Of a stretch of 21,048 nucleotides of DNA, positions 7,147 to 14,841 are shown one piece after another. Source of the DNA: Pseudomonadota bacterium. Lineage in GTDB: Bacteria > Pseudomonadota > Gammaproteobacteria > Steroidobacterales > Steroidobacteraceae. How positions within the stretch are numbered: position 1 is the stretch's first letter; each line of letters opens with the position of its first letter. Made by a program: the position numbers and the translations under genes. The notes beneath the pieces were generated by a model. It made no database searches and was not told the origin of the DNA. It saw only the letters and a program-made list of their open reading frames with translations. The stretch is taken from the NCBI GenBank assembly GCA_023423935.1, contig JAFAEQ010000074.1:1-21048 (forward strand). The letters are read 5' to 3'.

Positions 7147-7725
7147 ATGAATGCGTTGAATGCGTTCGCACACACGGCACTCGGCGGCTGCGCCGCAATC
7201 GTTGCATGCATTGCGCTCACGACCGACTCGCCGGCACAAACGGCGCCGGACAAGTACAGCCTCAAGGTCCCCGGCGGACTTTCGTTTGCGGAATTCCGCG
7301 GATACGAAAACTGGCAGACGATCTCGATGAGCCAGAACGATCGTCTGATGGCGGTCATTCTCGGCAATGCCGCGATGATCAATGCCTACAAGAATGGTTT
7401 TCCCGGCAACGGCAAACCGATTCCCGATGGCGCAAAGATGGCCAAGATTCACTGGACGCCGACCAGGAACGTCAACGCGCCCGGACAGCCGACCGTGCCG
7501 GGCGAGCTGCACGATGTCGACTTCATGGTGAAAGACAGCAAGCGCTTCGCTGATAGCGGCGGCTGGGGCTATGCGGCCTTCAAGTACGACTCAGCGAAGC
7601 AGACATATCAGCCGCAAACAACCGCCGACACGCCGCCGCAAGCCAACGATGCGAAATGCGGATTCGCCTGTCACACGGTGGTCCAGAGTCGCGACTATGT
7701 TTTCACGGACTACGCGCGCCGTTGA
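7147..7725 (+). CDS. cytochrome P460 family protein, exported, CX3CH heme motif
   Basis: This 192-aa protein has an N-terminal signal peptide (hydrophobic about 12-27, cleavage probably after SPA-Q) and a cytochrome P460 domain: FRGYENWQTISMS near the start of the mature protein, AMINAYKNGFPGNGKPIPDGAKMAKIHW in the middle, and a C-terminal heme site followed by DYVFTDYARR. P460 proteins are periplasmic mono-heme c-type cytochromes with a Lys-heme crosslink; known members oxidise hydroxylamine or bind NO. The heme motif here is C171-GFA-C175-H176, with three residues between the cysteines rather than two. The start has AGGAG eight bases upstream. It follows the VOC remnant by 67 bp and may have shared its transcript. 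Confidence 0.88.
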   Translation: MNALNAFAHTALGGCAAIVACIALTTDSPAQTAPDKYSLKVPGGLSFAEFRGYENWQTISMSQNDRLMAVILGNAAMINAYKNGFPGNGKPIPDGAKMAKIHWTPTRNVNAPGQPTVPGELHDVDFMVKDSKRFADSGGWGYAAFKYDSAKQTYQPQTTADTPPQANDAKCGFACHTVVQSRDYVFTDYARR

Positions 7726-7768
7726 GTACGATCAGGAGCCACTGAATAGGCGTCGGCATGATCGAGAC

Positions 7769-7785
7769 GAGCGAGCCCATCGCTC
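7769..7785. terminator. small hairpin between convergent genes
   Basis: GAGCGA (7769-7774) and TCGCTC (7780-7785) pair across a 5-nt loop. It lies in the 58-bp gap between the P460 stop and the leftward 424-aa gene and touches that gene's stop codon. The stem is short, so this is a weak terminator candidate. Confidence 0.3.
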
Positions 7786-9058
7786 ACTGGAGCATGCTCG
7801 GCTTCACTTCACCGTCGATGATCCGGCCCGCGAGCAACTCGCCCTCCCAGAACCGACACTCCTCGAGGAGCGAACCGATACGGCGCGCATCATCCAGCGC
7901 GGGTGGATGAAACCAATGAGCACCGAGCACGATATGGACTGCGTCCCGTGCATCCGCGCTGCGCTCGAGCCGATGAGTGACGGCCTCCTCCACCGGCTGA
8001 AGCGGATGGTCCTCGTTCATCGTCGGTCCTTGCAGGTTGCTGCGCTGCCACCGTTCGAGCGACGGATTCCAGTAGAGCATCTGCAAACTGAGCGCGGGCA
8101 GTCCGTTCTGAGTCGGTCCTGGATATTGCTCGGGCTTCAGGACCAGCGACAGACGCGGCCGTCCTTGCGAATCCCGATCGACTTTGGCAGCGCCATACGG
8201 AAGCGGAACGGATGCAAGCACACGCAGCACGCGCACGGCCTTGCGATCTCGATCCAGCCAGACCGCCACGCCGCGACCGAATGAAGTCTCGCCATCTTCG
8301 GGCGCAGTAACGCCATACGGCTCGAGTGCCTTGAACACGCCCTGCAGATTCGTCTCGCGCAGACGAGTCAGACGGGCTTCGACACCGCCGCTCTGCGTGA
8401 AGTGTTCGGCGAGTGCAGGCTTCACTTCGAGCGACCCGAGAAGCGCGCGGAGCATGCTCAACGCTTCCGCCTGCTTCATACGCTGCTGCCATACGAACAG
8501 ATCCGCACGCACTCCCCTGGCGACATCGAGCATTGCGATGACCCAGCGCGGCTTGTGATCGGTGCCGAAGTGATCGTTCATCGCCAGCACACGCCAGCGA
8601 TAACGCTCGTCGCCCCCTTCCTGCCACTTTGGACTATCGAGCGGAATCGTCTCGCCTCGCGGCGAGTAGTAGCGAGCGATACTGAATTGCCGCAGCGACT
8701 CGTCAGGCTTGGCGAGTGCCGCAGGCGGCAGCAGCAGAAGATTGAGCAGTTCGGGATCGCGCGCATGCCCACCCCAATCGGTGCTCGGATCGCGAGTGAA
8801 GCGAAACACGAGCGGCGCGCGTTCATCGTGGCGCGCAAGCTGCTCCGCCTCGCTCAGCGAACGATCGGCGCCTTCGAGACCGAGCGCACGATAGCCACGC
8901 GGGAGTGTCACGGTCGCGAGATCAAAGAGCTTGCCGCCCGCCGTCGCATCCGTCGATTCGCGGTCACGCGCCTGCGCTCGAGCATAGAACCATGCGATGA
9001 GCACGATGAGTGCGACAGCAGACGCGGCAGTCAGCATGATGGTTCGAATCACTCTCAC
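7784..9058 (-). CDS. uncharacterised membrane-anchored protein
   Basis: This 424-aa protein is the third gene of a leftward operon. One N-terminal transmembrane helix or signal anchor (residues about 5-26) precedes a long soluble part that should face the periplasm. The first soluble half (about 45-215) has the strand pattern TVTLPRGYRAL ... RWVIAMLDVARG, then a helix EALSMLRALLGSLEV. That arrangement recalls DcrB/DUF1795-like or Tli4-like domains. The second half has WLDRDRKAVRVLRVLASV and LSLQMLYWNPSLERW. No catalytic motif is evident. The GTG start overlaps the stop of the previous gene (GTGA, 9055-9058), so the two are translationally coupled. The function is unknown; an immunity-like or envelope role is speculation. 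Confidence 0.8.
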   Translation of the reverse strand: MRVIRTIMLTAASAVALIVLIAWFYARAQARDRESTDATAGGKLFDLATVTLPRGYRALGLEGADRSLSEAEQLARHDERAPLVFRFTRDPSTDWGGHARDPELLNLLLLPPAALAKPDESLRQFSIARYYSPRGETIPLDSPKWQEGGDERYRWRVLAMNDHFGTDHKPRWVIAMLDVARGVRADLFVWQQRMKQAEALSMLRALLGSLEVKPALAEHFTQSGGVEARLTRLRETNLQGVFKALEPYGVTAPEDGETSFGRGVAVWLDRDRKAVRVLRVLASVPLPYGAAKVDRDSQGRPRLSLVLKPEQYPGPTQNGLPALSLQMLYWNPSLERWQRSNLQGPTMNEDHPLQPVEEAVTHRLERSADARDAVHIVLGAHWFHPPALDDARRIGSLLEECRFWEGELLAGRIIDGEVKPSMLQ

Positions 9059-9561
9059 GTGGGACCCAGCCGTTCGACACGGACGATGTAGCGAATCACC
9101 CGGTCACGCTTGTGTTTCTCGAGGTAATGAACACGCAGCACCAGCGGGCCTGCGGCGAGATCGATGGAATGCTCGCCCGCATTATTGAAGTAGTTCGTAT
9201 CGACGTTCCGAACATATGCGAAGGTAATCGCACCGATGCTGAAGCCTTCCCAGAGGTGGTAATCGTTCTGCTTGCGCGAGCGCCGCGTACGATCGTGCCA
9301 GACGCTATGCACCTGCCCTTCCACATGAAGCGGATCCTTCCGCGCGATCAGCCGCTTCTCATACTCCGTGGCTCCCGCGACCAGCCAGATCAACACCGCC
9401 GCAAGCGTCGCCCAGAGGGCGAATACGCCAGGCTCCTCGCCTTGAATCCGATTCCAGACCCACACACCAATGGCCAATACCGTCAGCCCGCTGGCAAGCA
9501 CGACGGCACGCCATGGGGTCCGCGACATGGTGCCGGCGTCATAGATCAGCGTGTAAGTCAT
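9055..9561 (-). CDS. uncharacterised membrane protein with two transmembrane helices
   Basis: This 168-aa protein has two predicted transmembrane helices (about residues 17-36 and 45-64) followed by a soluble domain of about 100 residues containing EGQVHSVWHDRTRR, ITFAYVRNVDTNYFNN and LVLRVHYLEKHKRDRVIRYIVRVE, a beta-rich pattern. That layout (two helices, then a small beta domain with an HVEGQV strand) is loosely like DUF3592-type membrane proteins, but I cannot assign it. The ATG at 9561 overlaps the stop of the gene before it (ATGA); the inner Met12 is a second possible start. It lies between the 269-aa and 424-aa genes and probably works with them. Confidence 0.8.
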   Translation of the reverse strand: MTYTLIYDAGTMSRTPWRAVVLASGLTVLAIGVWVWNRIQGEEPGVFALWATLAAVLIWLVAGATEYEKRLIARKDPLHVEGQVHSVWHDRTRRSRKQNDYHLWEGFSIGAITFAYVRNVDTNYFNNAGEHSIDLAAGPLVLRVHYLEKHKRDRVIRYIVRVERLGPT

Positions 9562-10367
9562 TGCGAGCCAGGCTCCGAACCGAGGTGCTTGAGGAAGCGC
9601 TCACACTCGAACGAACGTGCCACGCCTTCGCCGCCGCTCGTAGCAGATGCGGCGTACGTTCGCGCACACCGAACTGCTTGCTGCCACGCGTTGCGAGCAG
9701 CCTGCGTCTGTGCCGCGGCGAGCGCGCCACGCATGCGTTCGGCATGTAGCTGCGCCTCGAGCAGCAATGCTTCGCCGCAATCGCCTTCACGTTCGATCAC
9801 TGCAATGGCTTCTTCGATCTGCCCTTCATGACGAAGCCTCGCCACGCGCGAGGTCCATGACTCCGCGATCGATGGCGTTACCAGCGGTTCGCGGAACGAC
9901 TCGCATCGAAAGCTCGCGCGCAACATCGCCCACACCGTATCGAGCGTGGCTCGCAGCCCTTCGAGATGAAGCTCCACCACCACGTCATCCACTTGAATCC
10001 ACGCCACGGCGACGAACCCGGCGGATGCATCACGCCACAATCCCGAGAACGCTGGCCAGTCAGCCCAGGTGCTGGGGTCTTCCGGAACCTCTTCGAGCCC
10101 GAGCAGCTGGGACCAATACACGACGGCCGGCGCAAGCCCCAACGGCAGCGGCAAGCGCGCGGCCGCAACGCGTAACACTCCGTCGTCATTCGTGCTGCTC
10201 GCAATCATTCGTAATGCGAGGCGTCCGTCGCGTTCCCTCCCGTCGACGGACGGCGACAGCCGCGATGGGCTCCAGCCGGAAGGCAACGCGAAGCTCAGTC
10301 GAACGCAGAGATCGTCGAGCTCCAGCGCGACATTCAGCCGATCGTCACGATGCGAAGATTCAGACAT
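9558..10367 (-). CDS. uncharacterised protein, possible DcrB-like domain plus helical C-terminus
   Basis: This 269-aa protein has no signal or membrane helix, so it is probably cytoplasmic. Residues about 12-155 form a beta/alpha pattern: LSFALPSGWSPS, VLRVAAARLPLPLG, FVAVAWIQVDDVVVELHLEG, then a helix DTVWAMLRASFRCESF. The order of a leading LP-GW strand and a closing Leu/Trp helix resembles DcrB/DUF1795 (PsbP-like) folds. Residues about 165-269 are helical and Ala-rich (EEAIAVIEREGDCGEALLLEAQLHAERMRG), possibly TPR-like. It is the first gene of the three-gene leftward operon. The start has only a weak ribosome site. The tonB-like gene is divergent, 179 bp away. The function is unknown. Confidence 0.78.
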   Translation of the reverse strand: MSESSHRDDRLNVALELDDLCVRLSFALPSGWSPSRLSPSVDGRERDGRLALRMIASSTNDDGVLRVAAARLPLPLGLAPAVVYWSQLLGLEEVPEDPSTWADWPAFSGLWRDASAGFVAVAWIQVDDVVVELHLEGLRATLDTVWAMLRASFRCESFREPLVTPSIAESWTSRVARLRHEGQIEEAIAVIEREGDCGEALLLEAQLHAERMRGALAAAQTQAARNAWQQAVRCARTYAASATSGGEGVARSFECERFLKHLGSEPGSQ

Positions 10368-10516
10368 CCCGGCATTGATATTGTTATCGGCTGGAGCTTA
10401 GCCGTCCGCGACGACTTTGGCATCCCGTCCGCCCCGGTCTGCAACCGAGCCTTGGTTGCTCCAGGCATGAGCTGAGATGAACTCGCGCGGTGAATCGCCC
10501 GGAAACACCGACATCG

Positions 10517-10531
10517 CGAATCGTCGATTCG
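10517..10531. promoter_or_regulatory. perfect 15-bp dyad in the divergent spacer
   Basis: CGAATCG, a single T, then CGATTCG form a perfect inverted repeat ending 15 bp before the start codon of the tonB-like gene. Its place in a 179-bp divergent spacer makes it a candidate operator. No cognate regulator is evident, so this is inference from symmetry and position. Confidence 0.4.
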
Positions 10532-10546
10532 TTGTAGGCTCGCGAC

Positions 10547-11212
10547 ATGTCGCATGCATCAGGAGCAGAGTCGCCCGGGCAGGCAACGCCGTGCAAAACG
10601 GAGCCTTCGGCGGACGCTCGCGCTCAGTCCGAAACCGGCACGGTGCGCCTCGTGATTCGCGCTCGGATCGTTGCGGATGCAGCACCGCCAGCTGCCCGCC
10701 CATCGCCTTCTTCCCGCACACCCGTCATGGCCGTGGCGCTGTCGGTCCTGGCGATCCTCATTTCGAGCGCGCTCTATTTAATGAGCGGCAGATCGGACCG
10801 CGCGACGCGGACGGACTCGACGAGCGTGCCAGCGGACTCGGCCGCGCTTACGAATACATCGCCGACGCCAGTACTGCCCACTCCCTCTGCGGAATCTGCA
10901 GCCGTACCTCAATCTGAATCATCGTCGGCGGAAGTAGCTGCATCCATCCACGAAGTGCTTCCGACGGTTCCAACGAGTGCGCTCCGGACGATTCGAGGGA
11001 CGGTCAGGGTATCGATTCAGGTCAGCCTCGCACCCGACGGCACCGTGCGATCCGCGAGCTCGCGCATTCCTGGACCGAGCCGCTACTTCGAGCGCCTGGC
11101 GCTCGAGGCAGCCAGACAATGGCGATTCACACCCGCGAACGCCCAGGACGCACCTTCGCGACTGGTGACATTCAGCTTCACGCGCGAAGGCGTAAGCGCT
11201 CGATCGGAGTAG
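10547..11212 (+). CDS. TonB family energy-transducer-like protein
   Basis: This 221-aa protein has TonB layout: a cytoplasmic N-terminus of about 58 residues, one transmembrane helix (about 60-79, PVMAVALSVLAILISSALYL), a Ser/Thr/Pro-rich periplasmic linker (80-145), and a TonB C-terminal domain (148-214) with VRVSIQVSLAPDGTVRSA and LALEAARQWRFTPA. TonB proteins pass ion-gradient energy from ExbBD to outer-membrane receptors. The cytoplasmic part is longer than in classical TonB, and no exbB/exbD are present, so it must borrow those from elsewhere or act as a TonB-like regulator. It lies 1.5 kb from a TonB-dependent receptor that could be its partner. No clear ribosome site precedes the ATG. 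Confidence 0.85.
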   Translation: MSHASGAESPGQATPCKTEPSADARAQSETGTVRLVIRARIVADAAPPAARPSPSSRTPVMAVALSVLAILISSALYLMSGRSDRATRTDSTSVPADSAALTNTSPTPVLPTPSAESAAVPQSESSSAEVAASIHEVLPTVPTSALRTIRGTVRVSIQVSLAPDGTVRSASSRIPGPSRYFERLALEAARQWRFTPANAQDAPSRLVTFSFTREGVSARSE

Positions 11213-11346
11213 AGGTTCGATGCAGTGACGGATGGCGTCGCACACGATGCACGCCCAAGATGCTGCCCGAACGCCGTGTGCATCTGCACGTCGCCCTCTT
11301 TTTCTTTTCTCTGGAGAGCTCGGGAAGCCGCGCGGCGATCGGTTCG

Positions 11347-12582
11347 TTACTGCTCCATGTCCCAGATGCGGGTGACATCGAGCGGCGAGACGAACAGCGG
11401 TTTCGCATTCATTCCGGCGCGAGCGACACCATAGACTTCGAACAGCGATTCGAAGGACTTGGCCTCACCTGCCTTCGCAACGATCCCGGAGAGTGCCTCG
11501 GGCATAGTGAGCGTCTTCGCGAGCTGCGCAACCGCAGTGTCGCGGGCGCCGGCGAGAATGACGACGCGATTCTTTCCAGGGCCGGGAAACGCGGACACGA
11601 ACGCATAATCGACCGAGCGTTCTTCGCTCGCATCACCGGCCGTGCTGCGATAGATCGCATCGCTGTCGCGATCCACGAGCTCGTCATAGGTCACGCCGAC
11701 CGAAATGCGCGAGGCGTGCAGTGTCGGCTCGGTGAGAATGCCCAACCCGCTCAAGAGGCCTACATAGACAATGTGGCTCGTTGCAAGCACGGCGCCATCG
11801 AGATCCGACATGAGCGCGACTCGCACCGGCTTGGTCGTAGCGAGCACGGGAACGATCTCGTTCAATGCGAACGCAGTCGACGTGGGCAAGTAGCTGAAGT
11901 TGAGGTTGCGATAGCGCTCCATCGCCCGGGGACGCATCTCGACCTGCTGCAGAAAGTCCTTGGTCGAGTTCACGGAGAACTCGCGCACCAGCCGGCGAAT
12001 GCTGCCCGACTCGTCCGTCTCGCCCATGAGGTAGTAATCGCCGATGACAATGGTGATCGGCAGATCGTCACTGAACAGCGGCGCCCACAGTGGACTGGCG
12101 CGAAGCTCCGCTAGCTGATCGGCCCGCTGATCGGGCCTCATCGCAACATAGGTCAGAAGCGAACCGATCGCCCCCGCGAGCACTGCAACCACCGCGACGA
12201 AGGTCCAGCGCGCCGCACGCGGACGGTCGATCGACACCGCACTGCGGGCTGCATGAACGGAGGGCTCTTCCACGATGAGCCGATACTCGCCCTTCGGGAT
12301 GGTGAGCCGAGCTGCACTGCGATCCTCCAGCCGCGCGTAGTACTCCTCCAACCTGCGCCGCAACTTGTGCACGTACACACGGACCACCGCGTCCTGCGCG
12401 ACATCGAAACCACTGTTCTTGCCGAACACCTTGCAGGCGATCTCGATTTCCTTCGGCGTCTCTCCGGCGAGTGTGCGCTCGAGCAGATAATCAAAGAGAC
12501 GCGTCAGCGCACTGGGTCGACCCAGCACACCGCTTGCTCGGATGTGCGCTGCGTGTTGCTGGAGTGCGTCGTTGCTTGGCAT
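11347..12582 (-). CDS. membrane-anchored winged-helix transcriptional regulator
   Basis: This 411-aa protein has a DNA-binding domain at residues about 15-105: LTRLFDYLLERTL, then GETPKEIEIACKVFG, DAVVRVYVHKLRRRLEEYY as the recognition helix, and the wing LTIPKGEYRLIVE. That is a winged-helix domain of OmpR/ToxR-like type. A single transmembrane helix follows (126-147), then a periplasmic domain of about 260 residues, as in ToxR/CadC-type one-component sensors. The periplasmic part (DDLPITIVIGDYYLMGE, RNLNFSYLPTSTAF) matches no family I can name. The frame is open to 12741, but the ATG at 12582 best matches the start of the domain; the ribosome site is weak. Divergence from the TonB-dependent receptor points to control of that gene. 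Confidence 0.82.
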   Translation of the reverse strand: MPSNDALQQHAAHIRASGVLGRPSALTRLFDYLLERTLAGETPKEIEIACKVFGKNSGFDVAQDAVVRVYVHKLRRRLEEYYARLEDRSAARLTIPKGEYRLIVEEPSVHAARSAVSIDRPRAARWTFVAVVAVLAGAIGSLLTYVAMRPDQRADQLAELRASPLWAPLFSDDLPITIVIGDYYLMGETDESGSIRRLVREFSVNSTKDFLQQVEMRPRAMERYRNLNFSYLPTSTAFALNEIVPVLATTKPVRVALMSDLDGAVLATSHIVYVGLLSGLGILTEPTLHASRISVGVTYDELVDRDSDAIYRSTAGDASEERSVDYAFVSAFPGPGKNRVVILAGARDTAVAQLAKTLTMPEALSGIVAKAGEAKSFESLFEVYGVARAGMNAKPLFVSPLDVTRIWDMEQ

Positions 12583-12613
12583 GCGTGGAAGTCGAATGGT
12601 ACAGCGCGCCTGC

Positions 12614-12632
12614 TTTAACGTTAAATAACGTT
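12614..12632. promoter_or_regulatory. palindrome and direct repeats, candidate winged-helix operator
   Basis: TTTAACGTTAAA (12614-12625) is a perfect 12-bp palindrome. TAACGTT occurs at 12616 and again at 12626, a direct repeat with a 10-bp period, which is the spacing used by OmpR/PhoB-type winged helices. It lies 32 bp upstream of the regulator start, in the divergent spacer. Assignment to the neighbouring regulator is inference. Confidence 0.55.
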
Positions 12633-12639
12633 CGGTGAA

Positions 12640-12652
12640 CAGTAAATTACTG
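12640..12652. promoter_or_regulatory. second dyad in the regulator/receptor spacer
   Basis: CAGTAA, a central A, then TTACTG form a perfect 13-bp inverted repeat, 8 bp beyond the TAACGTT direct repeats. It has a different sequence from them and may bind another factor, or mark the promoter of the receptor gene. It does not match the usual Fur box well. Confidence 0.45.
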
Positions 12653-12766
12653 GCGACTGTCACCGGCTCACACGACCCTTGGACACGCGGCGCAATTCCT
12701 CGCACCGCGCGATGACGACGAAGCCGCACGCTCGATGTCACGGCGACTCATCTCACAGGAGTGCTC

Positions 12767-14752
12767 ATGTCCGGTTCTGATCTCCGTCGTGGCATAGCCA
12801 CGGTCCTCGCGTTGTCCGCATGCCATCTGAGCTCTGCCCAAACCGTTGAGGAAGTGCTGGTAACAGCACGGTCACTGGATGACACCTTGCCGGTCGAGCT
12901 CGCCCGGTACGGCCATCAGGTCGATACGATCTCTGCCGACCGTGTCGAGGCCGCAGGCTATGTCGATGTGAGCACGGCTCTGCAGTATGAGATTCCAGGC
13001 CTGTTCGTCTCGCCAGGCAGTGGACCCTACGACTATGTCGACGTGTCCTTGCAAGGCTCGCGGACGGGCGATGTGCTGTGGCTGGTCGACGGCGTGCGTA
13101 TCAACAATCGCATCTTCAACGACACGAGCCCCGACACCCTCCCTGCCAACATGATCGAGCGGATCGAAGTTCTGAAGGGCGCAGAGGGTCTGTTCTATGG
13201 CACGCAGGGGGTTGCCGGCGCCATCAATGTCGTCACGAGAGCGTTCCAGGACGAGCCGGGCGGCAACGTCAACGTAAGCGTGGACAGCAATGAGGGCTAC
13301 CACCTCGCCGGTTACGGTCGCGGCGCGCTCGGCGACCACAAGTTCGTCGCCTACGCCTCCTGGGACAAGGGTGACGGCTATCGTCAGTTCGACCTCTATC
13401 AACCCAGCGCGACGGATCGCGATCGCAGCTACGAGATCATGAACGTTGGATTGAAGTACGGCCACGACTTCAGCGACCGCACTCGCCTCGATGTGCTGTG
13501 GACGCACACGGAAGCCAGGCTCGACAACAACTCAGCCGCACGAACCCGACGCAGCTACAACCATCGCAACGAAGAGATTGCCTCCGCCAAGCTGAGCGTC
13601 GAAGTCAGCGATACGCTCGAGATGCTGTTCAAGGGTTACCTGCATGATTGGGACACGAGCTACGCCAATATCCAGAATCGCCCGGGAACGATGGAGGAAG
13701 TCGTGATCTATCCCCCTGGCTCGTACTGGGGATTCAAGGACTATGGCGGCTCGGCCCTCGCGCGGTTCGCACCGGAGGGCAAGCTCGAATATCACCTTGG
13801 CTACGACTATCAGAACTACACCGCGCGCGACGAAGTTTTCCCCATCGCCGGCGAAACCGAAACGGTCCACGCCTTCTTTGGGCAGATGCGCACCGCCAAG
13901 GATGCGCTCGAGCGCGCGAGTCTCGCAGGCGGCCTGCGTTACAACCGCGGCAGCGGCGGCAAGGAAGCCACCGTCTGGAACGTGAGCGGTCGCTATGACA
14001 TCTCCGATGCGCTCTATGTGCAGAGCGTGGTTGGCACCGCATTCCTGTTGCCGAGTGCGGAACAGCTCTACTACACGGGCATCGCCGGCGACGAGGACTA
14101 CGCGGGCAATCCAGATCTCGAGCCCGAGCAGAGCCGCAACGTGAACCTCTCGATTGGCGGTCACCTGCCGCTCGCTTCGAATGCATTCGCATGGATCCTC
14201 ACCGGATTTGCGCGCGACATCGACGATCTCATCGACATCGGCTACGACGATCCTGAGTATCCGAACGGTCGCTATGAGAACGTTGCCGGCACGGTGAAAG
14301 TGCGCGGCGCGGAGCTCGCAGTTTCGGCGCCGCTGGGCGAAGCATTCAGGGCCCACGCGAGCTACACCTACACACGATCGCGCGATGACGGCTCCGACGA
14401 ACAGCGTGTACGCATACCCCTGAGCTTTGCCAAAGCGGGATTCACCTACGCACCCGAGCATGCCCGCTTCGAGGCCGGCGCCTCCGTCTACTGGGTCGGT
14501 GACACCTACTGGAGCACGAGCGCGTTCGGACGGCGCAACATCGGCAACTACGCGACGCTCAATCTTTCGGGCCGCACGTTCCTCGATCAGGCACAGCGTC
14601 ACCGTGTCGGCGTCAGCATCGAGAATGTCTTCGATGAGCGCTACGCGACCCGTCTTTCACAAGTACAGGCCGATGACGGCACCGGTGCAGTGCTGGTACA
14701 GCGACTCGGCGTGCCGCAGACATTCAGCCTTCACTACGCGTACGATTTCTGA
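12767..14752 (+). CDS. TonB-dependent outer-membrane receptor
   Basis: This 661-aa receptor has a signal peptide (about 1-24, ending LSSA-Q) immediately followed by a TonB-box-like VEEVLVTAR. The plug domain (about 40-165) has DVSTALQYEIPGLFVS, DVLWLVDGVRINN and MIERIEVLKGAEGLFYGTQGVAGAINVVT. The beta barrel includes NPDLEPEQSRNVNLSIGG, the FD-ERYATR segment, and a terminal Phe in YAYDF, which is typical of outer-membrane barrels. The length fits small receptors for siderophores, cobalamin or similar ligands; the ligand cannot be read from sequence. The ATG at 12767 is chosen over the GTG at 12761 because AGGAG (12757-12761) is five bases upstream of it. A PepSY gene follows, suggesting iron uptake. 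The divergent membrane regulator and upstream TonB-like gene complete the locus. Confidence 0.92.
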   Translation: MSGSDLRRGIATVLALSACHLSSAQTVEEVLVTARSLDDTLPVELARYGHQVDTISADRVEAAGYVDVSTALQYEIPGLFVSPGSGPYDYVDVSLQGSRTGDVLWLVDGVRINNRIFNDTSPDTLPANMIERIEVLKGAEGLFYGTQGVAGAINVVTRAFQDEPGGNVNVSVDSNEGYHLAGYGRGALGDHKFVAYASWDKGDGYRQFDLYQPSATDRDRSYEIMNVGLKYGHDFSDRTRLDVLWTHTEARLDNNSAARTRRSYNHRNEEIASAKLSVEVSDTLEMLFKGYLHDWDTSYANIQNRPGTMEEVVIYPPGSYWGFKDYGGSALARFAPEGKLEYHLGYDYQNYTARDEVFPIAGETETVHAFFGQMRTAKDALERASLAGGLRYNRGSGGKEATVWNVSGRYDISDALYVQSVVGTAFLLPSAEQLYYTGIAGDEDYAGNPDLEPEQSRNVNLSIGGHLPLASNAFAWILTGFARDIDDLIDIGYDDPEYPNGRYENVAGTVKVRGAELAVSAPLGEAFRAHASYTYTRSRDDGSDEQRVRIPLSFAKAGFTYAPEHARFEAGASVYWVGDTYWSTSAFGRRNIGNYATLNLSGRTFLDQAQRHRVGVSIENVFDERYATRLSQVQADDGTGAVLVQRLGVPQTFSLHYAYDF

Positions 14753-14778
14753 AACAAAGCGCTCCTCGCGTACGCAGG

Positions 14779-14810
14779 GCAGTGACAGACCTCCGCAGCT
14801 GTCACGCTGC
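14779..14810 (+). other. imperfect hairpin between receptor and PepSY genes
   Basis: GCAG plus TGACAG (14779-14788) pairs with CTGTCA and CTGC (14799-14810), with a 2-nt bulge and a 10-nt loop. It lies in the 89-bp gap of an apparent two-gene operon and has no T-run. It could cause partial termination or mRNA processing. Confidence 0.35.
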
Positions 14811-14841
14811 TTGATCGAGGTGTTGCCCGTAACTTTCCACG

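Noticed and set aside
12583..12741. 53-residue N-terminal extension of the winged-helix regulator
   Set aside because: It would run through the palindromes of the divergent spacer and has no domain character; the ATG at 12582 fits better.
13532..14602. 356-aa open frame opposite the TonB-dependent receptor
   Set aside because: The sense strand has unmistakable receptor motifs; the antisense product has no recognisable features.
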